Of a stretch of 10,870 bases of DNA, positions 1 through 8,506 are shown piece by piece (positions within the stretch are counted from its first letter, which is position 1; the number at the start of each line of letters is the position of its first letter). Both the position numbers and the translations under genes were made by a program. The notes below the pieces were generated by a model. That model saw nothing but the letters and a program-made list of their open reading frames with translations. It was not told where the DNA came from and did no database searches. The stretch lies in the NCBI GenBank assembly GCA_027730885.1, contig JAQCHM010000070.1, positions 1 through 10,870 on the forward strand, in the 5' to 3' direction. Origin of the DNA: Actinomycetota bacterium. GTDB taxonomy: Bacteria > Actinomycetota > Acidimicrobiia > Acidimicrobiales > SZUA-35.

Positions 1-639
1 ACCTGGCGGACCGCCCAGGTCGGGGCCTTCGACCGGTATCTGCCCCGGCGAGCGTATTCCGACGGTGCGGCCTGGTCGGCGGCCACTCAGGCGTATCAGG
101 CCGAACTTCTCCGCCACCACATCGAGACCATCCGGAGGCTTAAGTTCAGGCCGGCCGGGGGCTTCTGTCTTTCTGCTCTGGCCGACGCCGAGCCAGAGGG
201 CGGGTTCGGCATCCTCGACCACGTACGCAACCGCAAGCCGGCGTACGACGCGGTCCTCGACGCGTGTCGACCGGTGGTCGTCGTGGCCGAACCGCTTCCC
301 GAGGTGCTCGCGCCGGGCCAACACGTTCGCACCGACGTGCACGCCATCAGCGACCTCAACCAGCCGCTTGGCCATGTTCAGGTCAGCGCGATTGCGCGGT
401 GCGGCGACTGGAGCGTCACGCGGAGCTGGGAAGGCAACCTGCCGGCCAACGGCTGCGAGTTCATCGGCACCTTCGAGTTCGCTGTACCCAGGACGCAGGG
501 GTCACTGATCGTGGACCTCCATCTCCTCGCCGCGGACCGAGCGGCGACGAATCGCTACAAGTCGGTGATCATCCCCGCGGCCGAGTCCTTCGTCGTCACC
601 GAGACCGCTTCAAATCGGCCGCGGCCCAGGCTGGGTTGA
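1..639 (+). CDS. Glycoside hydrolase family 2-like protein, C-terminal part (5' end outside window)
   Basis: The frame is open from the first base to TGA at 637-639 and gives about 212 residues, so the start lies upstream of the window. The first ~95 residues (FDRYLPRRAYSDGAAW, then a helix with AELLRHHIETIRRLKFRPAG, then GGFGILDHVRNRKPAYDAV) look like the end of the TIM barrel of GH2 beta-mannosidase or exo-glucosaminidase-like enzymes. A beta-rich tail follows (VVVVAEPLP onwards), like the C-terminal immunoglobulin-like domains of that family. No catalytic acid can be seen because the main catalytic part is missing. Substrate and localisation cannot be told. The 90-base gap to sdhC and the unrelated role suggest a separate transcription unit. 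Family assignment is from recalled motif resemblance only; that it is coding is well supported by codon use. Confidence 0.6.
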   Translation, partial: TWRTAQVGAFDRYLPRRAYSDGAAWSAATQAYQAELLRHHIETIRRLKFRPAGGFCLSALADAEPEGGFGILDHVRNRKPAYDAVLDACRPVVVVAEPLPEVLAPGQHVRTDVHAISDLNQPLGHVQVSAIARCGDWSVTRSWEGNLPANGCEFIGTFEFAVPRTQGSLIVDLHLLAADRAATNRYKSVIIPAAESFVVTETASNRPRPRLG

Positions 640-668
640 TTCTCGATCTCGCGGCTAGCGTTTACGCT
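636..668 (+). promoter_or_regulatory. Possible promoter/operator region upstream of the sdh operon
   Basis: The 90-base gap between the GH2-like gene and sdhC is the only place for the sdh promoter within the window. It holds an inverted repeat, AGCGT-TT-ACGCT (657-668), and two TAnnnT hexamers (TAGCGT 656-661, TACGCT 663-668). A weak TTGATT lies at 636-641, but its spacing to either hexamer (14 or 21 bases) is not ideal. A regulator site is plausible; no known operator is recognised. Confidence 0.22.
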
Positions 669-718
669 GTTCGGCCGCAAGACCGGCAAGCTCTGCCCAC
701 CCCTCAGATTTCACACCC

Positions 719-723
719 GGAGG
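719..723 (+). promoter_or_regulatory. Ribosome binding site of sdhC
   Basis: GGAGG lies 6 bases before the GTG at 730 and decides this start over the internal ATG codons downstream. Confidence 0.8.
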
Positions 724-729
724 TACCCG

Positions 730-1521
730 GTGGCCGCACCGACACTGGCCAAGAACTCAGCCGACACGCCTCTACGCAAGAAGCGCCGCGAGCTGCCGTT
801 CCCCCTCAACCTCTATCAGACGGCGGTTGGCAAGAAGTGGGTCATGGCCCTGACCGGCATCATGCTGCTCGGCTTCGTGGTCTTCCACATGGTCGGTAAC
901 CTGAAGGTCTACCTCGGCGAGGTTCAGCACCTGAGTCCGGAGGGTGAGTACGTCACCGACTACGACATCAACATCTACGGAGAGTTCCTCCGAGATCTCC
1001 TGGTCCCGCTGTTGCCCCGCACGTACCTGCTGTGGATCCTGCGCCTCGGCCTCATCGCGGCCTTCGCCCTCCATCTGCACTCGGCCATCAGCCTGAGCAA
1101 GATGAACCTCGAGTCCAACAACCGGTACGAGTCCAAGCGCGACTGGGTGGCCGCCAACTTCGCGTCGCGGTCGATGCGCTGGACCGGACCCATCATCTTC
1201 CTCTACCTCCTGTTCCACCTGGCCGATCTGACGTGGGGCGTCGGCGCCGCCTCCAGCGAGTGGGAACGGGGCGAGGTTTATCAGAACCTGGTGCACTCGA
1301 TGTCACGCCCGGGCATCGCCATCGTCTACATCGTCTGCAACGTCGCGTTGTGCGTCCACATCTTCCACGGGGCCTACAGCATGTTCCAGAGCCTGGGCAT
1401 CAACAATCCCGTCTACAACCAGTTGCGCCGCGGTTTCGCCGCCGGCCTGGCCCTCTTGATCCTGGTGGGGAACCTCAGCTTCCCCATCGCCATTCTCGCC
1501 GGCATCGTCGATCTTCCCTGA
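730..1521 (+). CDS. sdhC: Succinate dehydrogenase cytochrome b subunit (membrane anchor)
   Basis: 263 residues, GTG start with a good GGAGG. This is the single large membrane anchor of succinate:quinone oxidoreductase, of the cytochrome b558 type that carries two b hemes and replaces the separate SdhC and SdhD of proteobacteria. About five hydrophobic helices are visible, near residues 37-57, 98-120, 151-172, 195-217 and 235-260, after a basic cytoplasmic N-terminus (LRKKRRELP). Histidines in or near the helices (H53, H115/H117, H163, H210/H213) are the candidate heme ligands. The protein anchors SdhA and SdhB and passes electrons to the quinone, probably menaquinone by family analogy. It is first in an operon; sdhA begins 19 bases after its stop. 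Length and gene order fit the family; function is confident, exact heme ligands are inferred. Confidence 0.95.
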   Translation: MAAPTLAKNSADTPLRKKRRELPFPLNLYQTAVGKKWVMALTGIMLLGFVVFHMVGNLKVYLGEVQHLSPEGEYVTDYDINIYGEFLRDLLVPLLPRTYLLWILRLGLIAAFALHLHSAISLSKMNLESNNRYESKRDWVAANFASRSMRWTGPIIFLYLLFHLADLTWGVGAASSEWERGEVYQNLVHSMSRPGIAIVYIVCNVALCVHIFHGAYSMFQSLGINNPVYNQLRRGFAAGLALLILVGNLSFPIAILAGIVDLP

Positions 1522-1540
1522 TCTCCTCACCAGAGAAAGC

Positions 1541-3454
<1,914 letters not shown>

Positions 3455-3466
<12 letters not shown>

Positions 3467-3490
3467 TGGCGGTCTTACAAGTGATGGCGA
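3455..3490 (+). repeat. 18-bp tandem duplication over the sdhA stop codon
   Basis: Units 3455-3472 and 3473-3490 match at 16 of 18 bases and share TACAAGTGATGGCG (3458-3471, 3476-3489). The unit holds the last sdhA codons (Tyr-Lys-stop), so a second Tyr-Lys-TGA string sits downstream in the same frame. The duplication lengthens the sdhA-sdhB gap to 46 bases. Confidence 0.9.
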
Positions 3491-3516
3491 ACCAGAGGAA
3501 AGAGAGCAACCAGTGA
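3466..3516 (+). other. Possible 16-codon mini-ORF bridging sdhA and sdhB
   Basis: ATG 3466-3468 overlaps the sdhA stop as TGATG. Its frame reads MAVLQVMANQRKESNQ and stops at TGA 3514-3516, which overlaps the sdhB GTG start as GTGA. The layout would allow translational coupling from sdhA through to sdhB. The peptide has no recognised motif, and chance is quite possible because the frame was lengthened by the 18-bp duplication. Confidence 0.25.
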
Positions 3517-4286
3517 GCAAGATCCTCAACCTCACCCTGCAGGTCTGGCGCCAGGCCGGGCCGAACAAGCCAGGGACGTTCGAGACCTACCAGGCCAATG
3601 GGATCTCTGACGACGCGTCGTTCCTTGAGATGCTCGACATCGTCAACGAGCGCCTCATCGCCGACAACAAGATCCCGATCGAGTTCCCCCACGACTGCCG
3701 CGAGGGCATCTGTGGCACGTGTGGCGTGATGATCAACGGCCAGGCCCACGGCCACGAACGGGGCACTGCCACCTGCCAGCTCCACATGCGCAAGTTCAGC
3801 GATGGTGACACCATCGTGGTCGAACCGTGGCGGGCCAAGGCGTTCCCGATCGTGCGCGACCTCGTCGTCGACCGGTCACCGCTCGACGCGGTGATCGCCG
3901 CGGGTGGTTTCATCACCGCGCCCACCGGCACGGCCAACGACGCCAACGACATCCGCATCCCCAAGGAGGTGGCCGACTCGGCGATGGACGCTGCTGCGTG
4001 CATCGGTTGTGGCGCCTGCGTTGCTGCATGCCCGAACTCGGCCGGTCAACTGTTCACGTCGGCCAAGATCTGGCACCTCAACTCCCTGCCTCAGGGCCAG
4101 GCCGAGCGATACAAGCGCACCGAGGCCATGGTCGAGACCATGGAGCAGTTCTTCGGTTCGTGCACCAACCACGGTGAATGCTCCGAGGCGTGCCCGAAGG
4201 AAATCAGCCTGGACTTTATCGCCTACATGAACCGTGACTACATCAAGGCCAAGGTGAAGAACCGCCGGCTCGCCAGCCAGAGCTGA
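3513..4286 (+). CDS. sdhB: Succinate dehydrogenase iron-sulfur subunit
   Basis: 257 residues, GTG start preceded by AAAGAGAG about 6 bases upstream. It carries electrons from the FAD of SdhA to the heme/quinone anchor SdhC. Seen: the N-terminal [2Fe-2S] ferredoxin domain with C62, C67, C70 and C88 (CREGICGTC...TC); then the alpha-helical ferredoxin domain with CIGCGACVAACP (C163, C166, C169, C173) and SCTNHGECSEACP (C217, C223, C227), which bind the [4Fe-4S] and [3Fe-4S] clusters. All expected ligands are present and length is normal. It could serve as a fumarate reductase subunit, since sequence alone does not separate the two in this subgroup, but a TCA-cycle role is more likely in a presumed aerobe with mdh nearby. 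The next gene starts 2 bases after its stop. Confidence 0.96.
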   Translation: MSKILNLTLQVWRQAGPNKPGTFETYQANGISDDASFLEMLDIVNERLIADNKIPIEFPHDCREGICGTCGVMINGQAHGHERGTATCQLHMRKFSDGDTIVVEPWRAKAFPIVRDLVVDRSPLDAVIAAGGFITAPTGTANDANDIRIPKEVADSAMDAAACIGCGACVAACPNSAGQLFTSAKIWHLNSLPQGQAERYKRTEAMVETMEQFFGSCTNHGECSEACPKEISLDFIAYMNRDYIKAKVKNRRLASQS

Positions 4287-4288
4287 CC

Positions 4289-5245
4289 ATGCCGGCGCCC
4301 CCGCCCCTCGTGGTCACCGGGGGCGCCGGCTTTTTGGGCCGACTCCTCATCGACCAGGCTCGCCGGACGCACTCCGGACGACGGGCCACATCGATCGACC
4401 TCGTCGACCACCCCGACCCAACCGTGGCTTCGGTGGTCGCCGACCTGGCGGCGGAGCCCGGGGTGCTTGCTCCCCTGTTGACCGGCGGCCCGGCGACCTT
4501 GGTCCACCTGGCGTCGGTGGTCAGTTCCGGCGCCGAGGCCGACTGGAGCGAGGCCTGTCGCGTCAACATCGCCGGGCTCATTTCCCTCATCGAACAGTGC
4601 AGAGTGTCGGGCCACCGGCACACGGTCGTGTTCACCAGCAGCGTGGCCGTGTTCGGTGGCGAGTTCACCGCGTCACCGACCGGCGACCGCACGAAGCAGA
4701 CCCCGACCTCCACCTACGGGATGACCAAGGCCATCGGCGAGCTGTTGATCGACGACGCCACCCGCAAGGGTTTCATCGATGGCCGCACCGCCCGCCTTCC
4801 GACCGTCATCATCCGGCCGGGGAAGCCGAACCTGGCCGCGTCGAGCTTCTGCAGCGGCCTGTTCCGAGAACCGTTACAGGGCAAGGTGTGTCTTCTGCCG
4901 GTGCCGGTCGAGACGCCCTTGGTCGTCATCTCCCCGCAGACCGCGGTCGCCGGTCTGCTGGCGCTCGCCGAGCTTCCAGGTGACGCGCTCGGCGCCATGC
5001 GGGCCATCGCCCTTCCCGGGCTCAGCGTCACCGTCGCCCAGATGTTGGACACCCTCGAACGATTCGGCGGTCCCGAGGCACGGGACCTGGTCGAGCTCCG
5101 ACCCGACGCCGGCATCGCCGCCATCGTCACCGGCTGGCCGGGTCGATGGGACGATCACCGCGCCCGAGCCCTCGGCCTCCCCGCCGACGACACCCTCGAC
5201 ACCATCGTCACCCAGTTCACCCCCACCCCCGCCCCCGAGATTTGA
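4289..5245 (+). CDS. NAD(P)-dependent epimerase/dehydratase family, D-erythronate dehydrogenase-like
   Basis: 318 residues of an extended short-chain dehydrogenase fold. Seen: nucleotide-binding GGAGFLG at 11-17; VHLASVVSSGAEADW (72-86); VVFTSSVAVFGG with S117/S118; catalytic pair Y143 and K147 (STYGMTKAIGELL). The stretch RLPTVIIRPGKPN followed by SSFCSGLFREPLQGK (169-199) is typical of the DenD group, which oxidises D-erythronate to 2-oxo-tetronate, so this is the best specific guess; another sugar or sugar-acid oxidoreductase is possible. The ATG is 2 bases after the sdhB stop, so it is probably cotranscribed with sdhCAB, an unusual partner for a TCA enzyme. No partner denK/denC-like kinase or decarboxylase genes lie nearby, so the specific activity is inference. 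Its last codons and stop lie in the left 67-bp direct repeat. Confidence 0.85.
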   Translation: MPAPPPLVVTGGAGFLGRLLIDQARRTHSGRRATSIDLVDHPDPTVASVVADLAAEPGVLAPLLTGGPATLVHLASVVSSGAEADWSEACRVNIAGLISLIEQCRVSGHRHTVVFTSSVAVFGGEFTASPTGDRTKQTPTSTYGMTKAIGELLIDDATRKGFIDGRTARLPTVIIRPGKPNLAASSFCSGLFREPLQGKVCLLPVPVETPLVVISPQTAVAGLLALAELPGDALGAMRAIALPGLSVTVAQMLDTLERFGGPEARDLVELRPDAGIAAIVTGWPGRWDDHRARALGLPADDTLDTIVTQFTPTPAPEI

Positions 5246-5300
5246 AGCGTAAGTCACGTGTGACGTGGATTCCGCTGCACAGAACGGCGGTTCAGGGGAC
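5234..5300 (+). repeat. Direct repeat, left copy (pair with 6001-6067)
   Basis: 53 of 67 positions match the right copy without any gap; most mismatches fall in a 10-base block (5251-5260), and outside it 50 of 57 match. Conserved parts include TTTGAAGCGT (5241-5250) and GACGTGGATTC (5262-5272) followed by GCTGCACAGAACGGCG. This copy contains both the stop of the epimerase gene (TGA 5243-5245) and the stop of the reverse-strand unknown gene (TCA 5292-5294). It also holds GTCAC-GT-GTGAC (5253-5264), a short inverted repeat absent from the other copy. Confidence 0.9.
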
Positions 5301-5960
5301 GGTGGCGGTTGCGGTGACGAGGAACCCAGTGGTGGCAAGGTCGACGGCGCGGACGCCGACGAGAGTCGGGACGAGGGCCTGTTGTACCGACGGGCCCGCC
5401 GGGTCGCCGACGACGTCAGCGGCCTGCCAGGAGGCGCCATCCGGTCGGCCCCACCAATGGCGCCGAATGGCTCGGCCTTCGACTTCGACCGGCGGGTGCG
5501 GTCCGAGCAACAGGCCGTGAACCAGACCGTGCTGGACGTAGCCATCGGCGAGGACTTCAGGAATCTCGGCCGACTCGAACTCGAGTTCCCAGCCGAGGGG
5601 AACGCGGTCACCGAAGGCCGACCGGAGCAGTTGATCGGGCTGGTCGATGGCAAGAGCGAAGGCTTCGAGACCGTAACTCCAGTGCTCGTTGGGGGTTTCG
5701 CAGTTGTGGTCGGCCCACAAGCCGGTGGTGCGGATCTCCCAGCCTCGACTCGGAATAGCAATGGCATCGTCGACCAGCACCACCGCCGGATGATCAGCTC
5801 GGAGGACGACGGCGACGAACCGCGCCGACGGCTCGCCAGGGTGCACGGTCACCTCGAAGGTAATGCCGAGCCCCCGAGCGGTATCGAACATCGACAAGCG
5901 ATGACCTTCGGCCCAGTCCGCCCGAGGACCGGGGGCCTGTCGCCCCTCGTCGATGCTCAT
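5292..5960 (-). CDS. Conserved protein of unknown function
   Basis: 222 residues on the reverse strand. Codon bias and composition are those of a real protein: for example AVVLVDDAIAIP, WEIRTTGLWADHNCETPNEHWSYGLEAFAL and GYVQHGLVHGLLLG, with alternating beta-strand character and many Trp/His. No signal peptide or membrane segment is seen. I recall similar all-beta proteins in actinobacteria near lipid or steroid genes, and the strand/HxWG-like tail (RRHWWG) faintly recalls the AttH/CrtC lipocalin-like fold, but I cannot name a function. ATG 5960 lacks a close Shine-Dalgarno; another ATG at 5891 (residue 24) is possible. Upstream in frame the sequence is open to a TAA in the right repeat copy, with no usual start codon. 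The gene converges on the epimerase gene, with 46 bases between stops, and is flanked on both sides by the 67-bp direct repeats. Confidence 0.75.
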   Translation of the reverse strand: MSIDEGRQAPGPRADWAEGHRLSMFDTARGLGITFEVTVHPGEPSARFVAVVLRADHPAVVLVDDAIAIPSRGWEIRTTGLWADHNCETPNEHWSYGLEAFALAIDQPDQLLRSAFGDRVPLGWELEFESAEIPEVLADGYVQHGLVHGLLLGPHPPVEVEGRAIRRHWWGRPDGASWQAADVVGDPAGPSVQQALVPTLVGVRAVDLATTGFLVTATATVP

Positions 5961-6000
5961 CGCGATGAAGCTATCGCCCCTGCTTGCTGTGACCCGAAAT

Positions 6001-6067
6001 CCCGAAATTTGAAGCGTTTACAACGCCCGACGTGGATTCTGCTGCACAGAACGGCGATTCGGGCAAC
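6001..6067 (+). repeat. Direct repeat, right copy (pair with 5234-5300)
   Basis: Gap-free match to the left copy at an offset of 767 bases. Here the repeat lies wholly between genes, upstream of both the reverse-strand unknown gene (start 5960) and the forward SCP2-like gene (start 6122). It keeps CCCGAAATTTGA, equivalent to the last codons and stop (P-E-I-stop) of the epimerase gene in the left copy. TTGAAG (6009-6014) and TGGATT (6033-6038), 18 bases apart, are conserved in both copies and could act as a -35/-10 pair, but the match to consensus is weak. Confidence 0.9.
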
Positions 6068-6121
6068 GGTCGGCCGCCGGCGACAGGAGGCGGGACCGAC
6101 CGGAGGTAGCGTTGGTCGCGC

Positions 6122-6502
6122 ATGCGGTACCTCAGCGATTCATGGCTCCAAGCGGCTGACCAGGCCCTCGAAGGTCTCGAGCCGTTACCGGTCGGCCTCC
6201 TGGTCGGCTACGTGGTCACGGGAGGGCCCGATGGCGAGCGTCGCTATTCGGTCCGTTTCGGTCCCGACGCAGTGCGTCTGGTCACGGGGACCGACAACGC
6301 CGATGTCGTGCTCCGGCTCGATTGGGATCTCGCAGTGGGCGTTGCCCTCGGACAGGACAGCGCTCAGCGGGCGTTCCTCGACGGTGGCCTCCGCCTTGCC
6401 GGTGACGTCAACCTGCTGTTGGCCCACGGTCCGGCTCTGACTGCGTTCGAGGACCGACTGGCCACCTTGCGTACCGCCACCGACTTCGGCGGTGCCCTGT
6501 GA
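6122..6502 (+). CDS. Small SCP2-like (sterol carrier/lipid-binding) domain protein
   Basis: 126 residues. The central part (YSVRFGPDAVRLVTG, then ADVVLRLDWDLAVGVALGQDSAQRAFLDGGLRLAGDVNLLL) has the strand-helix pattern and the typical 'fraction used/allowed gain' rhythm of SCP2-type lipid-binding domains, in which a hydrophobic tunnel holds an acyl or sterol ligand. It would be cytoplasmic; there is no signal peptide. ATG 6122 is the only usable start: TAG at 6107 closes the frame upstream. The nearest GGAGG (6102-6106) is 15 bases away, longer than normal, so translation may be weak. The stop overlaps the next start as GTGA, so the two genes are almost certainly translated together. The pairing with an acyl-CoA dehydrogenase homologue supports a lipid or acyl-CoA role. 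Family call is by pattern, not by a decisive motif. Confidence 0.7.
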   Translation: MRYLSDSWLQAADQALEGLEPLPVGLLVGYVVTGGPDGERRYSVRFGPDAVRLVTGTDNADVVLRLDWDLAVGVALGQDSAQRAFLDGGLRLAGDVNLLLAHGPALTAFEDRLATLRTATDFGGAL

Positions 6503-7551
6503 CTTCCAACCCTGCTGACTCCAACCCTGCTGACTCCAACCCTGTCGATCACGACGTGGTCGGGCGGGCACGGGCCCTTGCCGACGACGTGTTGTTTCCT
6601 CACGCGCTCGAAGTCGACGCATCGACGGCGCTGCCGCGAGCTGCGCTCGACGAGATCACCGAGCGGGGGCTCTATGGATTGGTGGGTCCGACCCACCTGG
6701 GTGGAGCGGGCGCGAATCAGCCGACACAGCTGTTGGTGATCGAAGCCCTGGCGAGCGGCTGCCTCAACACGGCGTTCGTCTGGACCCAGCACCAGGGAGC
6801 GACCAACGCGGCCGTGACGGCCACGGGCGAACCGCACGAGCAATGGGCGGCGGCGTTGTCGAGCGGCCGTTCCAAGGGTGGTGTCGCCTTCGCTCACCTG
6901 CTCCGACCACGGGCGGTGCTCACCGCGGAGCCGACGGCTGGTGGGTGGCTCCTCTCCGGTGTGGCGCCATGGGTCACCGGCTGGGGCTACATCGACGTTG
7001 TCCTAACAGGAGCGCGCGTCGGGGCCGATGCCGAAACCGGCCGGGGCGGCGACATCGTGTGGCTGCTGGTCGACGCGGTCGACGCTACGACTCTGCGGTC
7101 GATCCCCCTTCGCCTGTCAGCAGCCAACGCGTCGGGCACGTTCGAAATCGGCTTCGACCGCCACTTCGTGCCCGACGCTCGCGTGACCTCGATTCAGCCC
7201 TACGACCAGTGGCGTGCCGAGTACCCCAAGGGGCTGCGACTCAACGGCTCGCTCGGGCTGGGAGTCGCCACCCGCACCGCGTCGCTGCTGGGACCGTCAG
7301 TCTTCGACGCCGCGCTTCTCGACGTGCGCCATCAACTCGATCGTGCAACCGTCGACCAACTGCCGACCGCGCGAGGTCGCCTGGGCGCGCTGGCGGTGAA
7401 GATGACCGCAGCCCTCGTTGCCACCACGGGCGGGCGGAGCATCCTGGCCGACCAGCACGGTCAACGGCTGGCGCGGGAAGCCATGTTCCTACTGATCCAG
7501 GGCCAGACGCCGGAGATTCGCGACGCCCAACTGGCCGACCTCGCCCCCTGA
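6499..7551 (+). CDS. Acyl-CoA dehydrogenase family protein, short and atypical
   Basis: 350 residues, GTG start overlapping the previous stop (GTGA). N-terminal helices (GRARALADDVLFPHALEVD; ITERGLYGLVGPTHLGGAGANQ, 54-74) and the middle beta domain (LLSGVAPWVTGWGYIDVVLTGAR, 151-173) follow the acyl-CoA dehydrogenase plan. It ends with FLLIQGQTPEIRDAQL, equivalent to the family's C-terminal 'Y-G-T-x-E-I' region. It is 30-40 residues shorter than usual, and I do not see the FAD-contacting RxQFG motif or a clear catalytic glutamate region, so it may act on an unusual substrate or be non-dehydrogenating. Residues 3-17 are a three-fold SNPAD/SNPAD/SNPVD repeat. A FAD enzyme of lipid or sterol side-chain metabolism is the best guess, with the SCP2-like protein as ligand carrier. 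The 3' end overlaps the extended tail of the reverse permease gene. Confidence 0.8.
   Translation: MTSNPADSNPADSNPVDHDVVGRARALADDVLFPHALEVDASTALPRAALDEITERGLYGLVGPTHLGGAGANQPTQLLVIEALASGCLNTAFVWTQHQGATNAAVTATGEPHEQWAAALSSGRSKGGVAFAHLLRPRAVLTAEPTAGGWLLSGVAPWVTGWGYIDVVLTGARVGADAETGRGGDIVWLLVDAVDATTLRSIPLRLSAANASGTFEIGFDRHFVPDARVTSIQPYDQWRAEYPKGLRLNGSLGLGVATRTASLLGPSVFDAALLDVRHQLDRATVDQLPTARGRLGALAVKMTAALVATTGGRSILADQHGQRLAREAMFLLIQGQTPEIRDAQLADLAP
6505..6549 (+). repeat. 15-bp tandem repeat at the start of the acyl-CoA dehydrogenase-like gene
   Basis: Units TCCAACCCTGCTGAC at 6505-6519 and 6520-6534 are identical; a third (6535-6549) matches over its first 10 bases. The unit is a multiple of three, so changes in copy number would keep the frame and only alter the SNPAD stretch right after the start codon. 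Confidence 0.95.
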
Positions 7552-8411
7552 GGCCTAGAAACCTGGGGACGTAGCGCCACCAGCGCACCCCCCATCAGGA
7601 GCACGCCGCCGCCGGCCTCGGCCCCATTCGGTCGTTGGTCGAGCAGCAGCCAGGAGGCGAACATGGCCACCACCGGCCCGGCCAGGGACCACGGCACGAC
7701 CGCCTACGACGGATAGCGCGACAACAGACCGTTGAATACCCCGTAGCCGAACAACGAGGCGAGGCAGGCGGTGTAGAGAGTCGACACGACCGCCTTCCAC
7801 GAGGGATCGGTGAGCGCCGCGCCGACGGCGGAGGGCCCATCGAGCAGAAGGGACAACGCAAGCAACGGCAACGGGACCACCAACGCCGACCAGACGGTCA
7901 ACGCCAGGCCACCGGGGACGCCCGAGGCGCGGGAGATCACGTTGCCGATGGCCCAGCAGAGTCCGGCGCACAAGCACAGAATCAGCGCCCCCACCGAAAT
8001 GCGCCCGCCCCGCCCGAGCGCCACCGCGAGAAGTCCGAGCGATCCAAGCGCCACCCCGGCGAGTTGCGATCGACTTGGACGTTCGCGCAGTACACCAGCC
8101 GCAATCAAGACGGTCAGCAGGACGTGGACCTGCAGCACCAAGGCCGCAATGCCAGATGGCATCCCCGCATGGATCGAGGAGTAGAGGAAACCGAACTGGC
8201 CGAGGGACATAAACGTTCCGACGCCGAGGATGGTGCGCCACGGGGCATCGGGTTTCGGCACCAGAAAGACTGCAGGCAGCAACACGGCAGTGAAACGCGA
8301 GGCCGCGAAGAGCGGCGGCGGGAAGCCCTCCATCCCCCATCCGAGCGCGACGAAGTTGAAGCCCCAGATGCTGACGACGAGCGAAGCGAGGCAGGTGTCA
8401 CGGCGATCCAC
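7461..8411 (-). pseudogene. EamA/DMT-family permease, interrupted by an in-frame TAG
   Basis: A reverse-strand drug/metabolite transporter-type permease. Clear EamA features: LVVSIWGFNFVALGWGMEGFPPPLFAASRF (first helix and R motif), then GMPSGIAALVLQVHVLLTVLIAAGVLRERPSRSQLAGVALGSLGLLAVALGR ending the first repeat, and a second repeat from GALILCLCAGLCWAIGNVI. After NGLLSRYPS the codon at 7704-7706 is TAG. The same frame then continues perfectly as AVVPWSLAGPVVAMFASWLLLDQ..GGVLLMGGALVAL, the last two helices of the family. A single C-to-A change of a serine TCG would explain it. Start is probably GTG 8411 (MDRRDTCLASL), with GTG 8444 possible; neither has a good Shine-Dalgarno. The family's usual end falls near 7580, but the frame runs on to 7461, 91 bases into the convergent neighbour. 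Either a recent pseudogene or a sequence error; substrate unknown. Confidence 0.85.
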
Positions 8412-8506
8412 GCCTGGAGGATGACCGAGATCACCATGAGGCACCAGCTATTTTGATCGCTCGCCGGCCGTGGCGGTGGTGTTGGAGGCCCTGTTACCGT
8501 GACGCG

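Noticed and set aside
605..617. Reverse-strand CCGATTTGAAGCG, similar to the start of the 67-bp repeat
   Set aside because: The match does not extend beyond 13 bases, the spacing to the next motif differs, and it lies inside coding sequence; probably chance.
617..626. Palindrome GGCCGCGGCC near the end of the GH2-like gene
   Set aside because: Inside the coding region, short, GC-only and without a T-run; not a credible terminator.
657..665. AGCGTTTAC shared between the sdhC upstream region and the right repeat (6013-6021)
   Set aside because: Nine bases only, no wider similarity.
5265..6440. Long forward frame (391 codons) beginning MDSAAQNGG in the left repeat
   Set aside because: It runs antisense to the better-supported 5292-5960 reverse gene and has the composition of a GC-rich shadow frame. 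Three of the five differences between repeat copies in this frame are silent, but five positions are too few to prove coding.
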